Assembly: GCA_922989275.2 (NCBI GenBank)
Contig: OV277856.1
Location: 87,997,038-88,061,037 of the forward strand
DNA from: Gari tellinella
Taxonomy: Eukaryota > Mollusca > Bivalvia > Cardiida > Psammobiidae
DNA: 64,000 nt
Direction of reading: 5' to 3'
Every line of letters starts with the position of its first letter. Position 1 is the stretch's first letter. Below are positions 26,101 to 41,100 of this stretch, piece after piece. The notes under the pieces are model-generated. The model did not search any database. It had not been told where the DNA came from and worked only from the letters and a program-made list of their open reading frames with translations. The position numbers and the translations under genes were made by a program.

Positions 26101-29100
26101 AACTGGAATTGACGGTTTGAAGCTTTGGTGGGAAATGAGTTTAGCCTATCCTGATGACCATTAAATTTATGTTCAATTTTCAGCTGGAACATGTCACGTC
26201 CCCAAACATAACAAACAAGGACTTACATATCAACACCACACTCTATGCAAAGGAGTCTGAGCTAATGCAAGAGTTCCTCGAGTCATTGATTACATCGCCC
26301 CCCACTGTGGTTATCACAGGCATCAGGATAGAGGACCATATAGAGGAGCTTGTGTCAGTCATAGAGGAACAGCTGAATCAATATGGAACAGAACTAAACA
26401 ATCAACAGCTGGAAACGTAAGTACACTCAAACTTCAATATCTCAAACTCTCTTAACACATTTCCCCATAAATACTGTACACCTTTTTACGCCTCTGATTT
26501 ATTTTTGTTCCATTACCCCATAAATACGCCTTTTTACTCCTTTAATTTATTCCTCCACTGAAGAAAATAATTTCAGTATAAACAGTTCTGAATATGTATC
26601 ATAAGAAATGTTTTCTAAATTCTAGCAGATGGTAGCTTAAAGCAGGCTGAAAGTAAAGCAGAATGCGCCTTTAGGTACATTCTGCTTTTTAGCTCACCTG
26701 AGCTAGCTCAGGGTGAGCTTTTGCAATCCTTGAATGTCTGGCGTCCATCGTCCGTCATCAACAATTTTAGTGTTTACACTCTAGAGGCCACAATATTTAT
26801 CCAATCTTTCTCAAACTTGCTCAGATGGTATATTGCCATAGGAGTTCGAATGAGTTCGATTATGGTTGAAATCGGACAAATAGGTCATGAGTTATCTACC
26901 ATTGAACTGCTGAAAATGCCATATTTAACAGTGTTTACACTCTAGAGGCCACAGTATTTATCCAATCTTTCTAAAACTTGTCCAGATTGTATATGACCAT
27001 AAGAGTTCGGAAGAGTTCGATTTTGGTTGAAATCTGACAAATAGATCAAGAGTTATCTACCTTTAAATTGCTGAAAATGCCATATTTAACAGTGTTTACA
27101 CTCTAGAGGCCACAGTATTTATCCAATCTTTCTAAAACTTGCCCAGATTGTATATGACCATAAGAGTTCGGATGAGTTCGATTTTGGTTGAAATCGGACA
27201 AATGGATCAAGAGTTATCTACCTTTGAATTGCTGAAAATGCCATATTTAACAGTGTTTACATTCTAGAGTTCACAATTTTTATCCAATCTATCTCAAATT
27301 TGCTCAGATTGTATATGACTATAAGAGTTCAGATGAGTTTGATTATGGTTGAAATCAGACTTATAGGTCGAGAGTTATCTACCTTTGAATTGCTGAAAAT
27401 GTCATATTTAACGATGTTTACACTCTAGAGGCCACAAATTTTATCCAATCTTTCTCAAACTTACTCAGATTGTATATAACTATAAGACTTCGGATGAGTT
27501 CAATTATGGTTGTAATAGGATTAACAGGTCAAGAGTTATCTACCTTTGAATTGCTGAAAATGATATATTTAACAGTGTTTATGCTCTAGAGGCCACAATA
27601 TTTATCCAAGCTCTCTCAAACTTGCCCAGATTGTATATGACCATAAGAGTTCGAAAAAGGGTGATTATGGTTGGAATCAGACAAATAGATCAAGAGATAT
27701 CTACCTTTGAATTGCTGAAAATGCCATATTTTACAGCGTTTACACTCTTGCAACTACAGTTTTCAATGGATTTTGATTATACTTGTACACAAAGGATGTT
27801 GCTATACGTTCTCAAAGGAATGCAATTATTGTTGAAATGTAATCATTGTGGCAATAGTTACCTGCCCTTGATATACTTTGAAATGCTAGAAAAAGGCTTC
27901 ATTTCAGTATTTGTTTAGGCTCTAGTTATCTGCCTTTGATGTACTCTACTATACTACAGTAGGTCGACAAACTTGAATGGATTTAGAATAAAACGGGTGA
28001 AATTCAAAGGTAAAGCTATCAGGCTTCATTACAAATGGTGAGCGATATCAGGCCTTCAGGCCCTCTTGTTTAAGAGGTCACCTATTTTCAAATATAGAAA
28101 AAGGCTATGGGGTAATGGTTTAAAACTGATGACGTCATGGCAGTGAAGTGTTTAAGTTACCCTGTATATAGAGCTATGCATACATCATGATATTTGATAT
28201 TTTCAGAACGCTGCAGTCGCTAGGTTCTCAGGGTATTGGTGCCTTTAGTCTGGTCATGGAAAGACCTGAAGACTTGTGGAGTGTGGCCAGTTTGTATGTA
28301 GGCAGCCTGCAAAACATGATCAACCTGGCTAAAAGTGAGTGAACATGAGTCAAATTCACATTAACCCTGTATCCTATAGATATACCTTTTTACTCATTTG
28401 ATTATTTCCTCCATGATAGAAAACAGTTCAATTTTATACAGTTATGAATGCAACATAAGAACTATTTCTTATCTCCTAGCAGATGGTAGCTTAAAGCATG
28501 TTGAAAGTAAAGTAGAATATGCCTTAATATGCTTAAGACATATTCTGCTGTACTTTCAACCTGTTTCAAGCAGTCATCTGGCTTAAAAAACACACACAAA
28601 AAACCCTAGCTATGGAGTAAAGGATTAAGCCATCTAAAATGGTGAGACAGGTGGTTACTGCTTATTATTAGATACAGCTGTGCAGTGCCTTTCTGTATTC
28701 CCAGTTGCCCTGCATTAACCCTCTTCTTTTGATATCTAAACATGTACAGTCGAACTTCGATATCTCGAACTCACTTAACTCCAACTATCCGATAGTTCAA
28801 CACATGAACTGCATTATTTCATGCATGATTATGTCGAACATACCCATATTTCAAAGTTAAAACGTGGCTAAGCCACGTTTTAACTTTGAAATACGGGTAT
28901 GTTCGATTTAATCGGGTTCGAGATATCGAAGTTCGACTGTATATTGTTCTGAATCAGAAACAGGTGGTAGTGTAAAGCTGAATGCAAGTAAAGCAGAAAG
29001 CTCCTACAGGAGCTTTCTGCTTCACTTTCATCTTGCTTTAAGCTGCCATTTGTATTCAGAATTAATAAATATTCACTAGTGGTTCTTGTGTTAACCCTTT

Positions 29101-32100
29101 CCTCCCTGAAACCTCAAATGGACAATTCTAGTTTTCAATTTAGTCTAGTCCATTTTTGACGTTTTAGGGTTGATTTTTACAATATATGTCAAAATGACAA
29201 ACAGTGTAGAACCTGATCAGAGTGCTCCTTAAGGAGCCCGCTGATCAGGGTCTACACTGTTTGCATCGGACAAGTATACTCCTCACAGGTACACTGTTTT
29301 CAAATTAGGCATACATGCATGACTAGGGTTCAATGAGTTAAGGAATGGGTTAAAGTTTCTATTGCACTTAACCCTTTACCCCATAGCCTGTTTGTAACAT
29401 TGAAAACATATATGATCACTTAAAGCAGGTTGAAAGTAAAGCAGAATGCGCCTTAAGGCGCATTCTGCTCTACTTTCAGCCTGCTTTAAGCTCCCACTTG
29501 CTAGAATAAAGAAAATATTATTTATGATACCTATTCATGACCGTAAAATTTGGAACTATTTTCTTTAGTGTAGGAATAAATATGGTGTGCTAAAAGGCAC
29601 TTCTATAAGGGAAAGGGTTAAGGGGGAGCAAGGGGGAGAAGGGGGGGGGGGGGGGGGGGTTAGTGTAGTTAGAGGAAAAGGCAATACAGGGCTACCATAA
29701 GTTGCTCATAAAAATCCTGAGATTTCCAAATTTTCAAGCACAAATTTAAGAATGGTACCATAAACCCTGTTGCTGGCAGGCTCTTTAACCGCAACAACAT
29801 TATGCAAACAGTTTGAATCCAGATCACACACTGCCTAAGGTGGCTTCTGATCTGGATACAAACTGTTTTACACCCACATCAATGTTTCCGAATTAAAAAT
29901 CGCAAATCATTCCAAATTTAAAAAGTAAGAGCAAAAATTTGATGATTTCGAAAAAAAATCGTAGGTCCGGAGTTATAAAGAAAAACCAAAGCTTTTGGAA
30001 ACCTCGGGAGAAATGACAGCCCTGGCAATTCAAGATTAATGGCCTGTACAATGTATCCCAAATTTTTATGCCAATGAAAAGGTTTGCTTTGAATGTTTAA
30101 GGCAGTTTACTACAGTGGAGAATACATTAATTCATTTCAATCTGAGTGGCAAACAGTGTGGAGCCTGATCAGACGCCGGGTTACCCGGCGTCTGATCAGG
30201 CTCCACACTGTTTGCATTGGAAAAAATAGTTTAAGCGTAAATGCGTTTATTGGGAAAAAATAATGTTTTCTCCACTGTACCTAAATCAGGATAAAATATA
30301 TACTTGTTTAATTACCAGTTCTAATGATGGAGCCTGGAGCCAGGACAGGAACTTACCCACAGATGCAGAAGGTATGGGACCTGATGGACTGGTTCCCAGA
30401 AGTGTTTGTTACCTATACATATACAAGTGAAAATGACGAACCAAAGGTAGGTTGACATTATAGACAAATATCTTGTTCCTCACTGACAATGTTTAACCAT
30501 TTACTCCATTTACACATTTTCCCCACATTTAATTTTTCCTCAATTGAAGAAAATAGTTCCAATATATACAGTCATGAAAATGTATCATAATTCGCCAAGG
30601 CATGCCACATAATTATTATTTTATCCAACTTGTTCAATAAATTCACAACTGAAAACACACGCATTCCAATATCCTCTATTTATGCCCTAGCAGATTGTAG
30701 CTTAAAGCTAGAAACAGGCTCTGGAGTAAAGGGTTATTTGTAGCTAATTGGGCAAGAACGGAGTAGAAAATGTGTTCTAAAGCATTTATTGAGATAAAAC
30801 ATGTAGCACCAATCTGTTTATATTACAGATCATCAAGTTTATAGAGGCGCTAGAGGGTGGCACAGAAGTATTGTGTATGGCAAACCCTGATGACCTCATG
30901 ACAGTTCCTGTTGGCATTGACTTTAATTTCACAGACTTCTTCAACAAGTTCTGTACAATTGACATGGAAGCTCTTACTCAAGAAATGGAAAAGATCAGCA
31001 GTCTCCAAGAAATCTCAGATGCAGTATGTTTTTACCTATTGAATCTATCAAATTAGCTATTTTATGCCTGAATCAGTCTTTTAGACTATTTCTCATTGCG
31101 ATACCTTCTTCTTCAACATGAGACATCCAACTTGGACTTTCTTTTTACAATATACAGTAAAACCATTAGAAAATTTATAGCAGTCTTAACCCTTTCCCCC
31201 ATAGAAGCGCCTTTTAGCAAATATGATTTATTACTCCGCTGAAGAAAATAGTTCCAATTTAATCAAGTCATGAATATCTATTATAGTGAATATTTTTTAT
31301 ATTCTAGCACATGATAGCTTAAAGCAGGCTGAAAGTAAAGCAGAATGTGCCTTAAGGCACATTCTGCTTTACTTTCAACCTGCTTTAAGAAATCATCTAT
31401 ATTCAATAATAGAAATAGACTATCAGGTAAAGGGTTAACCGCTCCAAACAAGGCAAATACTAGAACATTGTATTTCACATATACTAGGTAAAACCTCTCT
31501 ATTACAACCACCAAAATTGTGTTAATTATTAGGTGTTTAAGGCAGGTGACTGCTTAAAGCAAGGTGGCAGCTTTCTGTTTCACTGTCACATTGCTTTAAG
31601 CTGTCATCTGTCTCTTATACAATCAATTAACCTTCTTTTTAATGATCAGTAAAACTGTAGATATGATAATTTGCTTCTAACAAAGATGGAAAAATGAGAA
31701 GCTAGTCAGTTGATCTTTCATTATTTTTTTCGCAGTATGCTGGCACGAATAGCTCCGTAAATTCCACCCAGCTTACAACAGACATTGAAGATCTCTCACA
31801 ATCAGTCATGGATTTCTTCTCCTCGGCTGAGTCATGGTACATACCTCGTTTCCTGAATGAGACAATATGGGAAGGGGCTATGGAGTTTGTTGTGGTACAT
31901 GTTCTAAAGCTTGACATGAGTGAGACCAATGGAACAGAAGATGCCACAGAGTAAGTCTGGATCAGTAGTCCTGGTCATTTCATGTCCCCTGGATGATTAG
32001 TTGGGGGCATACTATTTTACCCCTCTCTGTCTATTCATTTGTTCATTGTTCCATTAAAATTTTGTTTTTTCGTTTATTTGTCTGTCAACACATACATACA

Positions 32101-35100
32101 TTGTCTGTCAAATTCCTCCTAAAGTTTTCAAACTTCAACCTTATAATTGCACAGGGTGTTTCCATAAATTATATACTACAGACATGCATATTATATAAGG
32201 TTGAAGCTTGAAAACTTAAGGAGTTATTTACAACCTGCCAACAAGTAAAACAGCAGACATAGTTGTGTCTCTGTGAGACAATATGAACTGTATATGCAAT
32301 GTAAAGCAATAAAGACTATGTTCAACTGGCTGTATTTCTTTGGAAAATTGATGGAAATCAAAACCCTGATAATATGCATGACTAGTATATATGGAAACAC
32401 CCTGTGGAATTATAAGGTTGAAATTTGTTATTAAAACAAAACTTACTGTATTTTTTCACTGGGGACATACTTGTCCAATCTGTTTATATTCTTATTTTGT
32501 TTTTGATTTCTAGGACAATTAAGACTACTTTGGACCAGATAGAGGGAAATTTGTTATCCATGCTTGACTCAAGCCCAGAGCTAGATGCCATCCTAAAGAT
32601 CACACATACATATGTACGAGTCCTACATAGGATGATCAGCTTACAAGAAGGTGAACATTTTGTAGCTTTAGTTTTATGTCCAGCTAATCTTGTATTAAGC
32701 AACCACTCAATTAAATGGAAGGCCTGTGGGTTGTCTTGTAGAAATAAAACAGAAAGCTCCTATAGCAGCTTTCTGTATTTCTACCATGCATTAAACACCC
32801 ACCTGGCACAAGAGATATTTGAGTGGTGATACAAGAGTCGTGGCTTTATATGAAGATTTCAACATACTTGCTAGGCTAAGAGAGAGCTGACTAAACCTTT
32901 ACTCCTGAACTCTATCATCACCATGGACATGCTTAAAATATATTCATCTCATTTTAAAACAGTGAAGACCCAGGTCAGAGGGCCCCTATGGGGGCCCTCT
33001 GATAAGGGTATGCACTGTTTTCTAATCTAGACAAGTTATTATTAATTGAACTACCCAGAATTCCAAATAGACTGGGTCAATGTTTTGATAAATAAAAAGT
33101 TCTACAAGGGAGCATAATAATAAATCACAAGCGTTACTTAGTGTTGAAAAAGTTAAATAAATGGAAGGGTTGATACCTGAAAAGAAGATACATTGAAGAT
33201 GTTAAAACGGTTTAAACCATTACCCCATATCCTGTTTCTCAATTTGAAGATAGTTGACCACTTAAAGTAGGTTTTTGATGAAAACTTAAAAAATCTTCTC
33301 CTGAAACTGCAAGTGTCAGAGCTTAGATATTTGGCACATAGCATCGCCTACAGGTCCTCTATCAAGTTTGTTCAAATAATGCCCCTGGGGTCAAAATTGG
33401 CCCCGCCCCGGGGGTCACAGTTTTACATAGAGTTACAGTGAAATTTACTTTCAGCCTGCTTTAAGCTACCAACAGTTACTGCTAGAGTACAGAAAATATT
33501 TCTTGTGTTTCATATTTATGACAATTAAAGAGGAATTATTTTCTTCAGTGGTTGAATAAATTAATGGCGTATTTATGGGGTAGTGGATTAATCCCTGGTG
33601 GCATGTTAAAGTGCTCTGATACTCTGCTGACTGTAGAAAGTCCATGACTGATACAAACCTGTTTATTTCCAGGCACTTTCCTTGAAGATGACAGTATACT
33701 GGACAAGTACCCCAATGTGAAGGTGGTATGGTCCCTCATGCAGGAGTTACCAGATGTGGCACAGACTTTCTTGTACACTACCATCACTGAGGGTCAAAAG
33801 GTGAGCCAAAACAAAGATGGATTTTGATTTTTTTCATGGTTTGAAAAAAGAAATGTTGCCGGTTGTTATTTGTTAGGAGCCTTAATCCATTGTGCCATAG
33901 CCTGTTTCTAATATTGTAGATTGATGACTACTTGAAGTAGGTTGAAAGTAAAGCAGAATGCACCTTAAGGCGCATTCTGCTTAACTTTCAGCCTGTTTAA
34001 AGCTATTATCTACTAGGATATAGAAAATATTTCTAATGGTACATATTTATGACTCTATAAAGTGCAAATGTTTTATTCAATGGAGAATCATTTAAAGGCA
34101 TAAAAGGTGATTTATGGGGTCATGGGTTAATTATAATAGTGCAGTGGTTAAAATTGTCTATAGAAGTGTCTCAACCTTCTCCTGCTCCTAGCCCTTTACT
34201 CCATTTTAACACCATTTTACACAGTTAGTTAATTCCTCCACTGAAGAAAAGAGTTTTATTTTATACAGTAATGAATGGGCAACCTTAGAAATATTTCCTA
34301 TATCCTAGCAGATTGTAACTGGAAGCAGACTGAAAGTAAAGCAAAATGCGCCTTAAGGCACATTCTGCTTTACTTTCAACCGGTTTTAAGTGGTCACTTG
34401 TCTTCAAAACTAGAAAAGGGCTATGGGGTAATAGGTTAAGCAGTATCCACACCCCAGCTCTAATCTGAACATTTTTTTCTCAATTCAGAACAGTTTTAGT
34501 TTTCAGAGGTTTTACTATATTTTTTTATTGTTAACTGTTACAATGCTGAATTTTTAAATAGACTCATCTGTATTCTGATAAATGACATCTTTACAAAATT
34601 ACTCAAGAGTGTTTGTTCCCAACATTTCATAAAGTTTAACAAACAGTGCAGACTATGATCAGAGAGCTCATTCAGGACAGATCTACATTCCATCACCTTA
34701 AAGGTTATTTAACCCATTACCCCATAAATACATTTTTTGTATGCCTTTATTTTATTCCTCCACTGAAGAAAATAGTTCCACTTTGCACAGTCATGAATAT
34801 GTACCATAAGAATAGCTTAAAGCAGGCTAAAAGTAAAGCAGAATGCGCCTTTCGTCACATTATCAATTACTTTCAACCTGTTTTAAGTTGTAACCTGTCT
34901 TCAAAACTAGAAACAGGCTATGGTGCAATTGGTTAAACTGACAAAAAAAGATGTTAAGATTCATTTGTAAATATTTGCTTGTAACATTTTAATTTTCTTG
35001 TCTTTCAGGTTACAAAGTTCTTTGATGCCCTGGCTCGAGGCTTTGATGAGTTTTGCATGGAGAACCCTGAAGATTTGATGACAGTGCTGCCTGGTAGCAT

Positions 35101-38100
35101 GTTTAGTTTTAAAGACTTCTTTGATAAGTTCTGCTCCCTGGATCTAGATGCCCTGGAAATAGAGGCTCTTGGCCTACCTGGCGGTCTGCAGGATGTGGTG
35201 AGTGGGATTCTTCCTTCACTCAAACTTATGTTCAATGGACAATTGTAGTTCTCTGAGGAAACATAGTAATGTCTAAAGATCATGTGGTTTATTCCTTATC
35301 TGAAGAAAAGGGTTCCAGTTAATGAAGACAGGTGACCATATAAAGCATGTTGAAAGTAAAGCAGAATGTTCCTTAAGGTTTTCATTCTACTTTACTTCAA
35401 TTTGCTCTAAGCTATGATCTGCTTTGATATAGAAAATATTTCTGGTGAGTGATGACTTTATTAAGTGGAACTCTTTTCTTCAGTGGAGGAATAAATTGAA
35501 GGCACAAGAAGGTATATTGATGGAGTAATAGTTAACTCTTTGTGCCCTAGTCCCGCATATAGGCGTCCTTTTCAAACAGTGTACATGTGAATAGTACACT
35601 TGTCCTGTGCAAACAGTGAAGACCCAGATCAGAGGGCTCCTAGGAGCCCTCTGATCTGGGTCTTCATTGTTTGTCAGAATGAAAAACATTGACAAAAACA
35701 ACCCTTAAAAGTCAGAAATGGACTATAATCAAATGGAAACTGGGGTTGTCCATTTTAAGTTTCAGGGAGGAAAGAGTTAAGGAGTTATTGCCTTGCTTTG
35801 GGCTCTGGAGCTCAAACATTAGACATAGCTTCGCTACTTCTCACTGCACTACCTGAACACATTCAACCCTAGTGACGAGTATACTCATCATGAACAAACA
35901 GTGTACCAGTGAAGAGTACACTTGGCCTATGCAAACAGTGAAGACCCTGATCAGAGGGCTCCTGCAGGAGCCCTCTGATCAGGGTCTGCACTGTTTGTCA
36001 TTTTGCAAGATATTGTTAAAATCAACTGCTAGATAGTCAAAATGGACTAGATTTAAATGAACTAAATGGACAATTCCATTGTCCAATAAAAGTTTCAGGG
36101 TTGAATGAGTTAATTCCCTTTTGTGTATACTTTGAGGATAGTTATGTAACTCAGTGGAATTCTTGTAACTTTCCTCTTCCTAGGCTGATGTATGGGAATC
36201 CTCTAATGGTACAGCCAATGTGACCAAGCTAATGGCGGACGTGGAACATCTGATGACAGGAACTGTTGATGTGTTTACCAGGATTGTTGACAGTCAGCCA
36301 CCAGCCTTCCTCAACCTTGCTAGATGGGAGGAGGTGTTGAAACCAGTGCTAGAAACTATCATGAACTCCTCCAGCCTAGACCAGTGAGTTCTTATGTCAG
36401 ATTATACTGTTAACATAGTACTGTTGATCTCTGACTAGGTTGTACCAAAGACTTTATCCCTGAAACCTCAAGTGTACAATTCTTATTTTCAATTTAGTCT
36501 AGTCTATTTTTGACTTTTTAGGGCTTATTTTTACATTATATGATAAATGGCAAACAGTGTAAACCTGATCAGAGGGTTCCTAAGGAGCCCTCTGATCAGA
36601 GTTTATATTTTTTATATCGGAAAAGTGAACTCCACATGTACGCTTATTATTTCTACACTAAGGAAAGCAGTACCCACCTATGAAGTCCTGAACATGAAAC
36701 ACAGGAGGCATTTCCAGAATATTTCCAGGTGGTTAACTGCTTAAAAGCAAGCTTAAGGTCTGCTGTTCACATTCATCTGTCTTTAAAACTGAAACCAATA
36801 CAATTGGTAATGGATTAAAAATGGCACTAGAAGCTCCTTGGCTTGGTGCTTGTACAGTCAAACTTCGATATCTCAAACTCGGTTAAATCGAACATACCTG
36901 TGTTTTAACTTTGAAATATGGGTATGTTGGACCTAACCGAGCATGGAATAATGCAGTTCATGTGTCGAACTATCGGATAGTTCAAGCTAAGCGAGTTCGA
37001 GATATCGAAGGTCGACTGTATCTTGATTACTATTTATGATAAATGAATTTGATGTCAATGTTCTATTGTGTATCAATACCTTCACAGTGCTTTATGCACA
37101 CAACCTGCCTTAAATGCAAAATAATAAAAATAATTTAGTGATTGTAATAGAGAGGTTTTACTGTATTTGGTTAAAGATAGATTTACAGTATGTATGTTAT
37201 TTTCTTACAGAATTCCTTCAACTATTGATCTGTTTGAGGGCCTCTTTGGCAGTGAAACATCCAAGATATTGGCTACCATGAATGTTATCGTTGAAGAAGT
37301 CATCAAAGGTCTAGAGGATGCTAATGGTAAGATACCATGTTGAATTAAAAAAAAACTGTCAACCCTTCTCACGCTGAATATTTAAGAAATGAACTGATTT
37401 TTTTTGGTGTTTATGCGAAATAAACAACAGAAAATGATCAGCAAATGCTTGAATTGCCCTAGCTCCTGTTTTACTAAAATGATGATAATTTCACTGGCAT
37501 AATGTTAGTATGGCGATCAGACATGGAGCGTTTGACACTGGTGTCAATGTTTCTCCAGTCAAAACAAAACATTTGTTCGTATGAATTCGAAGAATTGAAA
37601 TTTATTGTTTACCTCAGAAATACATTAAAGAAATGGATTATGAAAAGTTTAAAGCAAACAAAGTAATATCCATAAAAAATACATGTATGACTATTACTGT
37701 TTTCAACATAGTCATTTGATAACGCCTGGATTTGGCATTTGCCTGTCTAAAGCGGGCAGTTTGTCTGTGTCCTATGGCTGGTTGCTTATAACAGGTTTTA
37801 CTGTACCTATGTGTTGCATTAACCCTTTAGCCATAACCTATTTTTAGCTCACCTGAGCCAAAGGCTCAAGGTGAGCTATTGGGATGGCCCTGTGTCCGGC
37901 GTCCGGCGTCGTCCGGCGTCGTTAACAATTGCTTCAAATGACATCTCCTCCTATACCGCTTGACAGAATTCAACCAAACTTTACAGAAATGTTTTTTGGG
38001 TCAAGCTCTTTTAAATTTGTTCAAAGAATTAAAACCAATGCAGAACTCTGGTTGCCATGGCAACCAAAGTAAAAAAATAAGGAAATCTTAAAAAATCTTC

Positions 38101-41100
38101 TTGTCAAAAACCACAAGGGCTAGAGCTTAGATATTTGGCACATGGCATCATCTATAGGTCCTCTATCAAGGTTGTTCAAAGTTTGACCCGGGGGTCACAG
38201 TTTTACATAGAGTTATATAGTGGAATTTTCAAACGTCTTCTTCTCTGGAACTAATGTGGCCAGAGCCTTGATATTTGGCATGGTTACACTTCTAGATGTC
38301 CTATACCAAAATTGAACAAATGGTTCTGGTCGGATGCATAACTAGGTCACAGGAGCTAAAAATAGATATTTTTGATGAAAACTTAAAAAATCTTCTCCTC
38401 TGAAACTGCAAGGGTCAGAGCTTAGATATTTGGCACATAGCATCGCCTACAGGTCCTCTATGAAGTTTGTTCAAATAATGCCCCTGGGGTCAAAATTGGC
38501 CCCGGCCCGGGGGTCACAGTTTTACATAGAGTTATATAGTGAAATTTTCAAACGTCTTCTTCTCTGGAACTAATGTGGCCAGAGCCTTGATATTTGGCAT
38601 GGTTACACTTCTAGATGTCCTATACCAAAATTGTTCAAATGGTTCTGGTCCGTTGCATAACTAGGTCACAGGAGCTAGAAATAGATTTTTTTGATGAAAA
38701 CTTAAAAAATCTTCTCCTGAAACTGCAAGAGTCAGAGCTTAGATATTTGGCACATAGCATCGCCTACAGGTCCTCTATCAAGTTTGTTCAAATAATGCCC
38801 CTGGGGTCAAAATTGGCCCCGCCCCGGGGGGTCACAGTTTTACATAGAGTTACAGTGAAATTTTCAAACGTCTTCTTCTCTGAAACTAATATGGCCAGAG
38901 CTTTGATATTCAGCATGGTGACACTTCTAGATATCCTTTACCTATTTTGTTCAACTGGTTTCAGTCTGTTGCATATGTAGGTCACAGGAGTTAAAAATAG
39001 ATTTTTTTTCAATGGAAACTTACAAAAATCTTCTTATCTAAAACCCCACTACCCGGATATTAGATATTTGGCACAAAGCATCATCTACAGGTCCTCTAAC
39101 AAGATTGTTCAAATTATGACCCCTTCCTGGACATAAATATTTTTAATAATTATCTCCATTTTGTTAGTTATTCTCAGGTGAGCGAATTATGCCCCATGGG
39201 GCTCTTGTTAGTTTTGAAGACAGGTGACAACTTTACTCTTTGAACCCTAGTCACGCATATATGTGTCATTTGCAAAGAGTGTACCTGTGAGGAGTACCCT
39301 TGTCCTATGCAAACAGTGTAGACCCTGATCAGAGGGCTCCTTAAGGAGCCCTCTGATCAGGGTCTACACTGTTTGTCATTTTGATATATATTGTGAAAAT
39401 CAACACTAAAATGTCAAAAATTGGACTACACTAAATTGAAAACTAGATTTGTCCATTTGAGTTTTCAGGGAGGAAAGGATTAAAGCAGGTTGAAAGTAAA
39501 GCAGAAATGCCTTAAGGCACATTCTGATTTACTTTCAACCTGCTTTAGGTACCATCTTTTAGAACATAAAAATTATTTTTTACAGTACATGTACATGACT
39601 GTAAATTAGAACTATTTTCTTCAGTGGATAAATAAATTGAAAACGCTAAAAGGCGCTTCTATGGTGGAGATAGGGTTAAATGGCCCTATCCATTCGTATG
39701 AGTATATAGTGTTTGTTATGGTATACCTTTGTCTACAGATACCACTAATGGATTGATTGGGAATGTTACTGATGTGGTACAGCTGCTAGAATCCCTCGAG
39801 ATGCTCGGTGAACTCCTACAGGACAATACAGGAAACCTTACCATTGACCCAGACAAGGTATAAAGATTTAAAAAGCAACATATTTTCAATGCCAGATATT
39901 TTCACAATTTGTACTTGATAATCTTCATCAGACTGTGACTGGAACAAATGATGATGTCACAGGGTGGGTTCTCTAAAGCAAATGTTATGCGACATCTGAT
40001 CTGGACGACCTCTGTTTGCATACACAAGTCAAGTCGCAATCGGCAGGATAATGGTTAACTCATTGCATGCTGAGTATTGTAACATTTGCATGTTACCTTA
40101 ATTCTGCTACAGATCTTTAAATTAAGGTCAGCTTGTTAAATAGGTTGGATCTTTGAAAAACAAGTTACTCAGCATCTCATTTGGATTCAATTTTACAAAG
40201 ATTTTGCTATTCAAAGATTAAAAATAACAAACAGTTCAAAAGATACAGATACACGGTATGTTCATGTTTTTTTTATGCTCCTGTTGCACCTGTGTTCATA
40301 AGCTAGCCCATCCATCTGTCTTTCCATTTGTATATTTTGTCTGTTTAACTCTTACAACACTAAGTAATTCTTGTGGGTTATTAGATTCCCTCATGGATCG
40401 TTTTAGTTACAAAAACATGAACCAGTCTACTTGGAATTGTGGGTAGTTTTATACATACTGATCTACATTAGCAAACAGTGAAGACCCAGATCAAAGGGTT
40501 CCTATAGGAGTCCTCTGATCTGGGTATTTACTGTTTGCAAATATAATGAGTATATCTTGAACAGGTCTATGGTGTTGAAAGAGTTAACTTAATTCTCCAA
40601 CCATTTGCAAGCTACAACCAAACTTTGAATCACTCATTCTTTTATAGATTGCTTTTATAGAAATACTGTCAATGTGACAAACAATTTGAACCCTAATCAG
40701 ATCCCACAATTTGTGGGGCCTGATTGGATCCTTTAACCCATTAACCCATAAATATGCCTTTAATTTATTTATCAACTGAAGTAAATAGTTTCAGTTTATA
40801 TAGTCATGAATATATTTCATAAGAAATGTTTGCTATATCCTAGAAGATGATAGCTTAAAGCAGGCTGAAAGTAAAGCAGAATGTGCCTTAAGGCACATTC
40901 TGCTTTACTTTCAACCTGCTTTAAGTGGTCACCTATATTCAAAACTAGAAAAAACTATGGGGTAATGGGTTAAGGCTTCAATACTTGTTTAATTTTCAAA
41001 GGGTAAAAACCAGTGAATAAATTTGGCTCTGTTTCTCTCCAGTTGAACTCGCTGCTAGGTGACCCACATAGTATTGTGACATTGTGTGAAAGCAATACAC

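Larger units (their letters stand above)
22190..26147. mobile_element. Family-2 foldback split by a LINE and a family-1 foldback
   Basis: Left half with hairpin at 22236-22310; a middle scrap at 25789-25806 ('gtaattttgcaatatac'); right half 26059-26147 ('gtcagacatggac ... ggaaatgagttta'). Removing the two insertions gives a family-2 layout. Both insertions have their own target duplications. Confidence 0.8.
37819..39679. mobile_element. Family-1 foldback carrying two insertions
   Basis: Starts TTAACCCTTTAGCCATAACC, ends 'ggagatagggttaa'. Interrupted by an 'agctcacctgag' element (37850-39208) and by a family-2 foldback (39232-39483). The family-1 scrap between them is 'gttttgaagacaggtgacaa'. 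Confidence 0.87.

Noticed and set aside
38615..38980. 121-codon frame
   Set aside because: It lies in the ~317-bp tandem repeat of an 'agctcacctgag' element and recurs only because the repeat does.
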